DNA of 64,000 bases from Lumbricus terrestris (taxonomy: Eukaryota; Annelida; Clitellata; Crassiclitellata; Lumbricidae), in NCBI GenBank assembly GCA_949752735.1, contig OX457053.1, positions 22,807,318 through 22,871,317 of the forward strand, given 5' to 3'. Within the stretch, counting starts at the first letter, position 1; each line of letters starts with the position of its first letter. A program made the translations under genes and the position numbers. Below the pieces are notes generated by a model. The model was given only the letters and a program-made list of their open reading frames with translations, ran no database searches and was not told the DNA's origin. This document shows positions 12,401-22,981 of this stretch, piece by piece.

Positions 12401-15400
12401 TTGGAATGACCTCCCCTCTAACCTGCGTTCCCACCCTTGGAACACGTCGGGCTCATTCTATGGATTGCTTAAGACTTTTCTTTTTGACCGGGCTTGGATC
12501 GGGAGCGCCTCTGAGTAGAGTCCTTGAAGGGGCGCTATATAAATTGCATAGATAGATAGATAGATAGATAGATCTGTAATGAGGTCTTTGTGCATGTATT
12601 ATTGGTAAATTGACATGGCACTGAGAATTTCTTCACAGTTCTATTAGAATTAAATGAGAAGGATCTTGTTGAATTTTGTTGTTGTAAATGTGTGTTACTG
12701 TTACGTGACCGCTGATGTGACATGCAAAACAATAAACAATAAAGTAAGTAGTATGATACGTTTACTATATTTTTAAAACTTATATAGATACAGTATGTAA
12801 GTCTTTCAGTATAATATAGTGCTCAGTTTGATCATAAAGATTTTGTGATATGTAGTATTGTACGGTATATATTGTGTTTAAACTGGTTCAGAGTCTGTGG
12901 CAAGGTTACCTTCAGAATACGACCACTGGTATTACACGGCTCCAAATAAAGCTGAGATCATCATCTGTACAGCAGAGAAATGCAATGATGGTTACACAAG
13001 GGAAAAGTATCAAAACGGTTCGTTGAGTCTTGTTTTCAACAGAAATGACGGAGAATACCGAAATGAAGATTTCAATGACGTCAACTTGTCAAAAACATTT
13101 CGAGTGATATTTTCTGGTAAGTTGACTTTGTTACTGTTTAACTAACTAATTAACTGTTTTTAAATTTTATGCATCCGTTAATTTGTTCCTTAACATGAAG
13201 TTGCTTTGAATTTTCTGGCATCCAGAGGCGGTTCATGCCCAACCAGTGGCAGAAGATTATAATCTGTCGTAGCTGTTATAGTATGAGGAACTGGAAGATC
13301 AAGTTTGAAGAGCAGAGTGGAAAATTGCAAGGAGGCTGAATGATATCAGAGTATTAGATTAGCCAAATATATTGGGGCAAGACCAGTTGTGCCGTGAATG
13401 AAGATTTGAATTTAATGTGTGAAACATGAAGGTGGATATATCGGAGTAGCATGGTAAGCATGCTCTTGCGGCTGCATTTAGGAAACGCCTACAGAGGTGA
13501 GAGACGAAACTTGGGAAGAACAACGAGACAGCAATTACAGAAGTCAATTTCAGGACGTGTGAAGGGCTGAACTAGCACTGTAATAGCAGTAGCGCCAAAC
13601 AGCCATGAAGACACCTTATTTAAATTGAAAGTATGAAGATCTTGTAAGATTAGAGATAAGCATTATAAGCGTTATGGTTTTTTACAGAAAGGGAGCTCTT
13701 TAGCATGACACACAGCCAGGCCCGCCAAGAGGTTGGACAGGAGGGACAAATGCCAGGGGCCCGGCAGCTGGGTTTTTATTCAAAGTTTATGATTTCTGCC
13801 TTTCCACATATATTTAAACAAATTTACATCTGAAATAAATTAGTTGAATATAATAAGTATAATATCTCATGGTCATAATTGTGACTACCAACGCATTTAC
13901 TCTTTCAGATTTTTTCAAATTCTTTCATAGAACCTGAAGATAGCTTTGGGGTCGTGACTGCTCTATAGGGGCCCAGAATTTCTGTTGCAGACTCTGCACA
14001 TTGATCACTGCAGTTGGAAAAAGGAATAGTTTAAGAATATCTGTTCACTTCAAATGGTAGTTCTGTGGGACACTATACAAGTCCCTGCGGGGCTTAGCAC
14101 CTAAATACACTCTGTGACTTGATGTGCAAGCCGCTCTTTGAGCGATCTGCACGCCCTCTTCGTTCTGCTGACCACCCTGATCTATTGGTACCTCGGCCAC
14201 GAGCCTTATTAACCCAGCATCGGGCTTTTGGAGGTGGTAAAGAGAAGGAAGTTGAACTACTTTGGATACATGATCATAGCGGACAATCTAATGGCCTTTA
14301 TACGTCAGGGCTAAGTGGATGGAAATAGAGCTCGATGAAGACCGAGAAGACGCTGGATAGACGGTGTCGAGGAGTGGATGGAGTTATCGATGGCGGATTG
14401 CGTAATGAGAGCGAGGGACAGAGAGGGATGGAGGAAACTGACGTTGTTGGCTCTGGTCTCCGATCTACAGTAATGGGGATGGTCAGGATTATGATGATGA
14501 TCGGGCTTTTGCTATTGTGAGTCTGGAATGAACTTCCCTCCGCAATTCATAGAAGGATTCTGTTGGGGAATACACCTACATCTTTTCACTGCTTGAAGAC
14601 CTTTCTATTTTATTAAATCACTTTGAGAGCGCTTCAGAATAGCTCTGCTGTGAGAAGCGCTTTACAAATGTTCATATTAGGTTAGATTAGGTAACTACTG
14701 ATCTCAGTCCAAACATTGTTGTCTTAAGGTCCATCTAGATCAGTGATCAATTAATTGGTGGTGGTTGCATATTCCGTCAGTACGCTATTCCACACAGATG
14801 GCCAGAAACATGTAGGTTTACTGCAATCTGTAGGTTTTCAGACATCTTGCTTTTTCTTCGAACAGGTGAGAAGATGTCAATGGCAAAGTATGTGGTCTTG
14901 AAGACAATGAAATTTCTCAAACGGAACAATTTGTACCTCGACTTCATTCTGATGTTCGTGGTGGTTGCCGTGGGAGGGTTACTGATTGCTGCAACCTTGT
15001 TACGCGATTGTTGGAAGCAACGTACCAGAACAACTCCAGCTGGTATGCTCAAAAGAAAAATTATGAGTTTCAATCATTCACTCATGGCCACATATTTCTA
15101 TGCCTTGTTTTTTTGTGAATGGCTACCATTAGAATCAAGCCGTTTTGTTGATGCATTTCAAAACTTTCATTTATGGGCATACTATCATGTCGCTGCATCC
15201 GAAACAGATAACGTAACTCAATTAACTACTTTTGTGTCTGACTCGAACGTGCACGGCATCAATTGATAGTACACAAGGCCGTAGCTAGAGGGGTGTTTTG
15301 GGTGTTTGAACACCCCCGAAATGTAAAAAGTAAAAAATAATAGAATGCATTTACTTGCACATGATGTAAAAACCATGAAATAAAACCATGGAAACACCCC

Positions 15401-15841
15401 CCCCCCCCCAAATGAAAAAATGTTAAAAAATAGATTGAATATTAATTTTGGTCGGATGACTAAAGAAAAGGTCATCACTTTTTTCGGACGGGAAACTGAA
15501 GAAACACCCCCCGAAATCAAATCCTGGCTACGGCCTTGATAGTACACCAAAACTTCAGCCCAAAAAGGTCAATATCCAGACAATCAGATCTTTAGTCGGC
15601 AAAGCAGGGTATGAAGGGTAAGCAAAATACTTCAAAATGTGTTATATCTTGGCCCGTCCACATCTGAAATAAATACCGATAAATTCTCTCTTATTTAGCC
15701 TGTTTCAGTTATATTTAACATACATGATTCGTACATTCATGTCACTATACACAAATTGTTGGAGCAGTGAAATGTCTCAGGATATTCTGGTATTCCAAAT
15801 TGTAATATGAAATGTGTTTATTTGTTTTAGCTAACGTTTGA
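9426..15841 (+). CDS. Gene A: charged-repeat, membrane-anchored protein with Ig-like domain (unrecognised)
   Basis: I do not recognise this protein. Coding exons 9426-11097, 12892-13116, 14866-15042 and 15831-15841 join in phase 1 at every junction and predict 694 residues. The start ATG is the first after an in-frame TAA at 9348; a good acceptor (AG at 9321-9322) implies an upstream noncoding exon. Residues 1-180 are acidic. About 190-480 hold eleven ~27-residue repeats (KRYGLEHEKIEENKK + TSKDDDEKDDAG). About 533-552 is a membrane segment with basic residues before it and acidic after it, which suggests an N-inside signal anchor. Residues 559-632 are an Ig-like domain (HWYY ... IIIC ... SLSLVF ... 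NLSKTF), then a lysine-rich stretch, a second membrane segment (657-678) and a short tail ending TTPANV. Gene B is its paralogue. Exon 1 could instead belong to a separate transcript; cDNA would decide. Confidence 0.7.
9970..10830 (+). repeat. Coding minisatellite, 81-bp unit, in gene A exon 1
   Basis: Eleven units of mostly 81 bases encode KR(Y/H)G(L/W)EHEKIEENKKTS followed by KDDDEKDDAG. Unit 4 is shortened (it lacks DEKDD), and the link before unit 6 has an extra D. Units 7-11 are nearly identical at the DNA level, which points to recent expansion or homogenisation. Because the unit is a multiple of three, every frame on both strands stays open here. Confidence 0.95.
11320..12141 (+). mobile_element. 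Probable Helitron-like element, 3' part (gene A intron 1)
   Basis: AT-rich DNA with repeated phrases (GTAACCCGACCGAC at about 11350 and 11540; GGTGACATTGCCTT and similar at 11480 and 11600) ends in a short hairpin (CCCGGGCAACGCCGGG) and GCTAG followed by T at 12138-12142. A 3' hairpin and CTRR terminus before T are Helitron hallmarks. The 5' limit is a guess and no Rep/helicase coding is seen. Confidence 0.45.
12108..12178. repeat. Perfect 32-bp inverted repeat with 7-base loop
   Basis: Left arm 12108-12139, loop AGTATAA, right arm 12147-12178. The arms are exact reverse complements and GC-rich (CCCGGGCAACGCCGGGTACC core). Probably two Helitron-like 3' ends joined tail to tail. Confidence 0.95.
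12325..12575 (+). mobile_element. L2-like LINE 3' end with (GATA)n tail
   Basis: Translates as RAFSVIGPSVWNDLPSNLRS ... LLKTFLFDRAWIGSASE then stop, followed by GAAGGGGCGCTATATAAATT and a GATA microsatellite. This is the clearest copy of the family whose tail is shared by the SINEs. Confidence 0.85.
14130..14680 (+). mobile_element. LINE polyprotein C-terminal remnant (gene A intron 2)
   Basis: About 14135-14230 reads LRSADHPDLLVPRPRALL. About 14515-14610 reads VWNELPSAIHRRI ... FHCLKTFLF. Both are typical of the end of LINE ORF2. The tail GAGAAGCGCTTTACAAATGTTC is typical of L2/CR1 3' ends. Confidence 0.7.
15274..15538. mobile_element. hAT-type MITE with 8-bp target duplication
   Basis: Terminal inverted repeats CAAGGCCGTAGCTAGA / TCCTGGCTACGGCCTTG. 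Target site ATAGTACA is exactly duplicated at 15266-15273 and 15539-15546. Lies in gene A intron 3. No coding capacity. Confidence 0.9.
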
Positions 15842-16128
15842 CAAGTGCTGAGAAGATGAACAACTGTAGTATGCTTCATAGGTGTAGTGCTGTAGTATGC
15901 TTATTGACGCTTAGTCTCGGATTTAATTGACTGAACTAAAAATTGAATTATGTAGTACTAAGATTGTCTGTTACTGCTTATGCGACCACCTGATGTAACA
16001 AAGGAATATGGGTTCATCGTAATTGTTTGCTTTTTAAGTTGTCTTAACTTTCTTTTTGCCTGATTTTGGTGTTGCAGAAGACTTAAAGATGAGTTCACAT
16101 TTTCAATGCCAACGCTCACTTAATGAAC

Positions 16129-16134
16129 AATAAA
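16129..16134 (+). terminator. AATAAA, candidate polyadenylation signal of gene A
   Basis: First AATAAA I see downstream of the gene A stop codon (TGA 15839-15841). A second candidate at 17159-17164 is conserved in position with gene B. Confidence 0.4.
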
Positions 16135-16499
16135 TTGGATTACGTCGATCAAAGGCAAATTATTTTTATTTAGACATACATGTTTAAACTTTCACAAACT
16201 TGTGTTCATGTGTGTGTTCTTACAAGTTTCTGTTCTCTGTGAGGTTGAAACAGTTCTAGTATGACAATTCATTACTGAAATTTATCAGTTCATTTTTAGT
16301 TTAGTTTGATGCTTCTCATACCCTTTTGACAGAATTGTTTTGAATTTAAAATACTGATAAGTCACTTCACTTTGCTGATTTTGTTCCCATTTACGGTTCA
16401 ATATCAGTCAGACATTCAGTCTAATTTTGCACTGTTGACAGGGGCCAGTATATCCAGTTACATATATGCAATCTCTGACTAGTTGTGCTTACTCCAGTA

Positions 16500-16690
16500 G
16501 CTATTCATGCCAATGTAGACCCTTCTATGTTGAATGACCTCCCTCCAACTTTCCTAGTTTGATCTTATTGGGGTGTCATCTTCAGCCCTTCGCTGCTTGA
16601 AGTCTTTCTTAATTCCATGGGCTATCACGCTGAAAGCACTTCTCAATAGCTAGTACTATAAGAGGCACTTTATAAATGCTCATATACAAT
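16500..16690 (+). mobile_element. LINE 3' remnant
   Basis: Contains CTTCGCTGCTTGAAGTCTTTCT and a tail AAGAGGCACTTTATAAATGC, matching the end of the fragment at 14515-14680. Confidence 0.55.
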
Positions 16691-17158
16691 ACAATATTTA
16701 ACTGGGATCCTATACCTTTTCATTATTGGCCAGAAACTATTAATCAGCTTCAGCTTATAATTATGATTGATTTGTTTTCACACCATTAAATATTTGAGTA
16801 TTGTATCTGTGTGATGGTTCCCGTGTTATACATCAACACTAGAGCATATTTGGTCAATACATTTGATCATCTGCATTTGCTCACCTACTTTGAACAACTG
16901 AATACTCTGCATATTTAATGTTATAATTTCTTACCAGACTGTTATTGATGTCGTTACAGGTGTCATTATTTTGACACCGGTAATGTTGTGGTGCTATACT
17001 ACTGTTGTTAGAATTACTAATCGTGTTTTTACTACTGTTACTTCAGTTCTTATTAAGTAGCAATAATCAAGACAAGTAAATGTTTGTATATGCTATTAGT
17101 TTTTCTTGGCTCCTGTTGCACATTAGATTCATGCTTGTCACTAATACTTGTCTTTTGG

Positions 17159-17164
17159 AATAAA
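17159..17164 (+). terminator. AATAAA, candidate distal polyadenylation signal of gene A
   Basis: Sits in a block (AATACTTGTCTTTTGGAATAAA) homologous to AATACTTGTCTTGTGCAATAAA in the gene B copy (26811-26816). Conservation between copies supports a real 3' end. Confidence 0.45.
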
Positions 17165-17278
17165 CAATAACATTTTATTAAATCAGTTACCGGCAACTGA
17201 CAATGATCTTGCATTAATATACAGAATGTAATTTGTCCAGAAATATTTGGTGAAATATAAATTGCAGTATATTTAATT

Positions 17279-17828
17279 CAAGGGCGGATACAGAAATTTT
17301 CGAAGGGGTGGCCAAAATTTTTGGTCTCGGGACAGGAAAAAATTTTCATCTTGGTTGCCAAAAATCTAATGACTTTTTTGTTGTTTGTTTCGAATTCCCA
17401 AGAAAAAGATACCATTTTATCCGCCAAAATAGTTGATGACTTTTTTAGTCGTTCGGACCTCGTCTACGAGGACCTTGTGGGTGTGGGGAGGGCTTGCGGA
17501 ACTACTCATGGGGGACCACGTCAACTTTCCGAGCCATTTAGTCATTTGTCCAATTTTCAAGAAAAAAATACCTTTTTTCTGTGAAAATAGTTGATGACTT
17601 TTTTGTCATTTGTCCAATTTCCAAGGAAAAGATACCATTTCATCCGCCAAAATAGTTTTTTTGTGTAGTGTTCTTGAGCCCCTGCATGGAACTCGTGTCT
17701 CATGTACGGACCTCGTGGGGCATGGGAGGCCACATCACGTCAACTTTGTGAGCCAGAATAGCTGGTCAAAAATAAAGAAATTTCTAAATGGGGGCCATGG
17801 CCGGATTGCCCCTCTGGATCCACCCCTG
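17279..17828. mobile_element. Probable MITE (imperfect terminal inverted repeats)
   Basis: Ends CAAGGGCGGATACAGA and TCTGGATCCACCCCTG are imperfect inverted repeats. The interior has repeated phrases (AAAGATACCATTT, AAAATAGTTGATGACTTTTTT). No clear target duplication. The gene B segment lacks this insert before ACTGCAA(T/C)AGCTAGGC. Confidence 0.6.
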
Positions 17829-17864
17829 ACTGCAATAGCTAGGCTTACAACCCATGATTTAAAT

Positions 17865-18600
17865 GCTGAAACTGGAATGAGTGGCAGCCAACACGCGACG
17901 ACTCGACACTTTCGTGTTTTAATGCAAAACCGTAATCTCAAGATTTCTACACCACCCAAAGAATAGAAAAGCCAAGTTGCAGGAACCATCTTATTAAAAC
18001 TACATCGATACAAGGATATGATGAAGTTCACAGGTCAAGGTCCAAGGATCAGGGAGGCAGTTATGACAAATGATCTTTAGAATTGAAGCAGCAAGAAAGT
18101 TGAGGAGGTTTGATGCAAGTCTTGACAATTCATTACGACTTGCTTTTGGTGCACCAATGGAGACCAGTGCAAACAGCAACAGAAGTTTCTAATCCATAAA
18201 ATAATCAAATTAGAGTATTTAAATATGTGCCAATTCAATTCTACTCTCCCCACCCCATGCAATATTACATGCTGATTCAAAGGCGTCAGTATTTGTGCAC
18301 TGGTGGTTCAAACTTCAAACATCTTTTAGCATAGCAAAAATGTTATGTAGGCCTATCTGGTTATTTAACCAGCAACACTTTGAATCTACAACAACATTCA
18401 AGTTACATTAAAAAAGACCCCAAAATAATCATTTTAGCTTTGTTGTTACAACTTATACGTTTACGATAAATAATGCAAGAATTTTCAAAATGTAGAATAA
18501 CAAGAATTTTACTTGAAAAAACATTACTTTCTTGAACATTTTTCATTATAATCACAGGATAATAATTTTTTATAACAAGCATAAAAATCTCAATCTCACA
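17865..18600. repeat. Distal part of the left segmental-duplication copy
   Basis: Matches about 27340-28255 over long blocks (GAGTGGCAGCCAACACGCGA; ACGATAAATAATGCAA). Order and orientation are the same as in the right copy. No coding exon recognised. Confidence 0.85.
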
Positions 18601-18740
18601 CATAGGCCTACAGCCCTACACTGTATATTTTACTAGTATTGAACTTTCCTACAGCAGGCAGTTAAAACAAGTCTGAATTAAAATCAATTATATGGTTAAA
18701 AAGTCACTGATATGAAGCGTTAACAACTTCATTTTCTTGG

Positions 18741-18905
18741 TCTTGGCATACGGTGGCAGATGGCCATTGCTCGCCCTCCCAATCTCTTCCGAGTTGACTT
18801 GTGGTTGCAGGTGGAAAAAAAATCTTAAACCAAAATTCTTCCATAGCAGGGATTTGAGCCAACTGTCAAGCACGTTACCCACTACACTATCAAGCAACCC
18901 TCGTC
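18741..18905 (-). mobile_element. tRNA-derived SINE fragment
   Basis: The minus strand shows a tRNA-like head (AGTGTAGTGGGTAACGTGC, then TTGGCTCAAATCCCTG). Degenerate. Confidence 0.5.
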
Positions 18906-19063
18906 AAATTAAAAAAAATTAGACAGTCAAGCAATGAAAGATTACCATTATTATACAGAAAAACTGATTACATCAATACCAGCAACAAGACTAAAACCTT
19001 CATAATGGTTGCATACTGAAGTACATTAATATTAAGTTCTATGTATAGTGTCCCGTCAATTCT

Positions 19064-19225
19064 ACGACTGTTCACCCCCGGACGATTCATCCAGTGGACT
19101 GCTCATCCCCGGACGATTCATCTAGTGGACGATTCATCCAGTGGACTGCTCATCCCCAGACGATTCATCTAGTGGACGATTCGTCCAGTGGACTGCTCAT
19201 CCCCAGACGATTCATCCCCAAAATA
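19064..19225. repeat. Tandem repeat of GGACGATTCATC units
   Basis: Units (CCCCGGACGATTCATC, CAGTGGACTGCTCATC, TAGTGGACGATTCATC) repeat with a higher-order period of about 60-70 bases. Flanking sequence is unrelated to the neighbouring Helitron minisatellite. Confidence 0.85.
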
Positions 19226-19549
19226 TGAATTGTTCATTAGCCAGCAGAGTATAGTAGGCCTACAATGTTTTCCGGGTGAGATGTCACCTGTTCTATTGTC
19301 TTATCATCACCTGTTAAAGTATCTGCGGTCTAGTGCTGTACGTTCAATTGGCCACTGTTCAAATGTCTGTGTACGCCACAGTACAAATGCCAATGAACAG
19401 GAAAAATCAGAAAACCGGTGTCAAGAAATATTGTGACCTTGTTGGCAGAGTGAGATGTGACAATTTTAGAATTTTTAAAGAACATATCTATAATATATTT
19501 CTCAAAGTTTGTCCTTCCGTTTGTATGTATGTATGTCCGGATGTATTTT

Positions 19550-20190
19550 GACACTTCGTCCCAGAAAATCAAAATTTCACGGGTGGCGTACCATTGGAGG
19601 TCAGAGTTAGTGGTGGGGTGTTGTGGGGAAGGGGGTGGGGTGGGGTGGGGGTGAGAATGGTGGAAGGTGGGGTGGTGGGGGGGGGAGAAATTTGGGGAAA
19701 TGTTTTTTCCCGAAAACCAAAATTTCACGGTCGGCGTACAGGTGGAGGTCAGAGTTAGTGGCGGCATGTTGTGGAGGGGCGGGGTAGGGGGTGGGTGGAA
19801 ATTTGGGGGGGGGGATTTTTCCCGAAAACCAAAATTTCACGTGTGGCGTACCGGTGGAGGTCAGAGTTAGTGGTGGCGTACGTGTTGTGGAGGGGGTGGA
19901 AAAAGGGTGTGGGGGAAATTTTGGGGCGAATTTTTCCCCCCGAAAACCAAAATTTCACGGATGGCGTACCAGTGGAGATTGGATTTAGTGGTGGCGTGTT
20001 GTGGAGGGGTTGGTGAAGGGGAGGGTGGGAGTAAATTTGGGGGAATTTTTTCCCCGAAAACAAAAATTTCACGGGTGGCGTACCGGTGGAGGTCGGAGTA
20101 AGTGGTGGCGTGTTGTGGAGGGGGTGGCGGTGGGGGGGAATTTGGGGGGAAAATTGACGGGACCCGGGCGAAGCCGGGTATAAAAGCTAG
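19550..20190 (+). mobile_element. Helitron-like 3' region with minisatellite
   Basis: Five to six copies of a ~100-120-base unit (ACCAAAATTTCACGGGTGGC ... GAGGTCAGAGTTAGTGGTGG ... G-rich run) precede a hairpin (CCCGGGCGAAGCCGGG, 20163-20178) and a terminal GCTAG followed by T (20186-20191). Internal minisatellites and this terminus are common in non-autonomous Helitrons. The 5' terminus was not found. Confidence 0.6.
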
Positions 20191-20423
20191 TATCATATAT
20201 ATCAAGAACATATATCTAGCTACATTCAAATTAAAATTGTCATCGCAAACAGTAACGGCAGAACGTAAAATCGGAATCGTCAAGTGGTTTCTTCCACTGA
20301 TGGGACTTGCACCAAAGATCCTGCCTCTGTTTGGTCCAGGCATCAGTTGACAGTTAGGACTTGAGGCTGAAAACGATGCTGACAAACTTCGTAGCCAATC
20401 GTAATCCAGCCGTACGTCGCATG

Positions 20424-20655
20424 CAGTCGGTGTCGAACTGGCGAAACGATCGATCGAGGTTATTCGAGGAAGTCAACGTCGCAGTCGGTGTCGAACTGGC
20501 GAAACGATCGATCGAGGTTATTCGAGGAAGTCAACGTCGCAGTCGGTGTCGAACTGGCGAAACGATCGATCGAGGTTATTCGAGGAAGTCAACGTCGCAG
20601 TCGGTGTCGAACTGGCGAAACGATCGATCGAGGTTATTCGAGGAAGTCAACGTCT
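20424..20655. repeat. 58-bp tandem array derived from the last exon of PDCD6
   Basis: Four units start at about 20424, 20482, 20540 and 20598 (CAGTCGGTGTCGAACTGGCG ...). Each combines EF-hand-5 coding sequence with the insert ATCGATCGAGGTTATTCG. Two further diverged partial units lie at about 20685-20735 and 21050-21120, on either side of the MITE. Confidence 0.95.
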
Positions 20656-20735
20656 GAAACATTGAAAACGTAGCCAATCGTAATCCAGCCGTCGCAGTCA
20701 GTGTCGAACTGGCGAAACGAGGAAGTCAACGTCTG

Positions 20736-21025
20736 CAGTGGCGGCGCTAGGGGTGGCTGGGGGGCTAAGCCCCCCCCCTACAAGAGGCTCAGCCCCCCCT
20801 AAAAAAAGGGCCATCCGAATTTGTTTACATTTAAATATCCACGATTTTCGGCTGATGACTAAAAAAAAGGTCGTCAGAAATTTTGGCGGCGAAAATGGAA
20901 ATTTTTCATGAGATTTCGGTCGATGACTAAAAAAAGGTCAGAAATTTTGACGGATGAAAATGTGAAATTTTTGCCGCGGGGCTTCAGCTCCCCTCTCCGA
21001 AACTGAAATCCTGGCGCCGCCACTG
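20736..21025. mobile_element. hAT-type MITE with 8-bp target duplication
   Basis: Ends CAGTGGCGGCGCTAGG / TCCTGGCGCCGCCACTG. Target AACGTCTG is exactly duplicated at 20728-20735 and 21026-21033. Interior contains GATGACTAAAAAAAGGTC phrases also found in the copy at 49574. Confidence 0.92.
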
Positions 21026-21332
21026 AACGTCTGTAACATTGAAAACGTAGCCAATCGATCGTGATCGATCCAGCCGTCGCAGTCAGTGGAGGATCGATCG
21101 AGGAAGTCAACGTCTGTAACATTTTTTTTACGAGATTTCGCCGGTCGTCAGAAATTGTTCTGAAAATCTCGCGTCTTTCCGTCCCCCCCAATTCTCGGTC
21201 CGGTCTCCGCCTATGACCATTTCTCCAGCAATTCTAATTAGAATCAACTGGGCAATCCCTTTTCTCTCCCAATGTGTAAAGTAATCAAAAATGTTAATTA
21301 AATTACATTACCTTGATTGAGAACATTAATCA

Positions 21333-21494
<162 letters not shown>

Positions 21495-21495
21495 T

Positions 21496-21643
21496 CATAG
21501 GCGCAATCACGTCCTAAAAGTTGGGGGACCAAATGAATCACGTCCTAAAAGTTGGGGGGGAGACCATAATGATAAAGTCAATGGGACCACTCAAAAGTTG
21601 GGGGGACGCGTCCCGTGGGTCCCATAGGGTGGTTGCGCCTATG
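21496..21643. mobile_element. 148-bp hAT-type MITE with 8-bp target duplication
   Basis: Ends CATAGGCGCAATCACG / GGTGGTTGCGCCTATG. Target CCCACAAT is duplicated at 21488-21495 and 21644-21651. A second member, inserted independently, is at 28311-28460. Confidence 0.92.
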
Positions 21644-22981
21644 CCCACAATGTCATACTTTGATTTTTCGTTTCTCCGATAGCATATATAGTATATTAAT
21701 TTTCTGCTTCGGCGTGATACTCCGATTCAGAACTGCACAACCCCTTCTTTCCCTTCCCATCTTCCATGATAAATTACTTCCAAACGGATGACAATGGCCT
21801 TTTTGCTAGTTTTAACTGCACAGAACTTGTGACAGAAGTGCTTCCACAGCTGCACAGATCCATTTAGAACTGCACATTTTGTGTACAACCACGTAAAAAA
21901 AAGCCCTGAGCAGTGGGAACGCTGAGATTGAAGAATTTTATCGAAATACATGTGTTTTAGAGTTCCTTCATGATGAGCAGTGGGAACGCAAGCCAAGAAT
22001 TTATAGAGCAGTGGGAATTAACGCCGTTCCCACCCACTTTAAGCCCTGGTTTTAAACATTCGGAAATTATTTATTTCGGGAGACCGCAGACCATCTTAAA
22101 TAAGTATACGCTCGTGGAAGACCTATAGCTATAGGCAAGGGTGAAAAACATATGAGGAAAATGATGCATCGTCAGCGAGGCCGTGTGAGAATTTTCGTGG
22201 TGGTTGTGTACGTGGTTCAATCCACACTATAGAGTCAATTCACTCTAGAGTCTAGGCCTATCTCAGGACCCTATAGATCTGAACAGTCTTCATTGCACAC
22301 TTTATAACTTCTGCAATTCTCATAGGAACCTACTGCAACGAGGTAGGCTATATATAGTCGGAACCCTTTGAAGAAACCCCGTTTAATTTACACCAAAGTC
22401 TTTATTAATTCATCGAAGAAGTAGGCTAGGCCTAAGTGAAAGCTTACAGACGCCATAGAATAATAGAAAACTGTGTAGACTTTAATTTTTCCAAACGCAT
22501 CGGGCTCATCAGACGCGGTATATTTTATTTCAATGGGCGTTGACTCATGACTCCCATTAAGCCAATCGAGGGCAACTATACAATGTACGTCATGTCGCAC
22601 GTTTATAGCAGCAGCAGCCAGTGATCTGCGCATGCGCATAATAGACCGAGTGTAACCAGGCCATCTGCTCATTCTGCCGCCGCAACAGTTTACATCCAGC
22701 GTCAGACTCTTTGCAGATCGCAACAACACAGTATCTCGCTGAAGACGCAAGGAGAGTCGGTAGGCCTATACGTGCGGCGATAACCAGCGGACTATAGTTG
22801 GCAGTAAAAGCGGGTAGACGACCTCGCTAAGAGGCAAATTCACAGAAACACTGCTAACTGTAGACCGAACTCGATTCCATAGCAAAAGCATTCTTTGCAG
22901 AAATCGACCAATTATTCCTCCGATCTACTCAATTCTTCGCGTGCAGATCTCACTTTTCCGTCGAGGTCTCGTCCGTTTGAA

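Noticed and set aside
13725..13990. CAGGCCCGCCAAGAGG ... AGGGGCCCAGAATTTCTG as a possible MITE
   Set aside because: The two ends do not form a convincing inverted repeat and there is no target duplication.
22388..22750. 120-codon minus-strand open frame upstream of gene B
   Set aside because: No recognisable similarity or domain; likely chance within the gene B promoter region.
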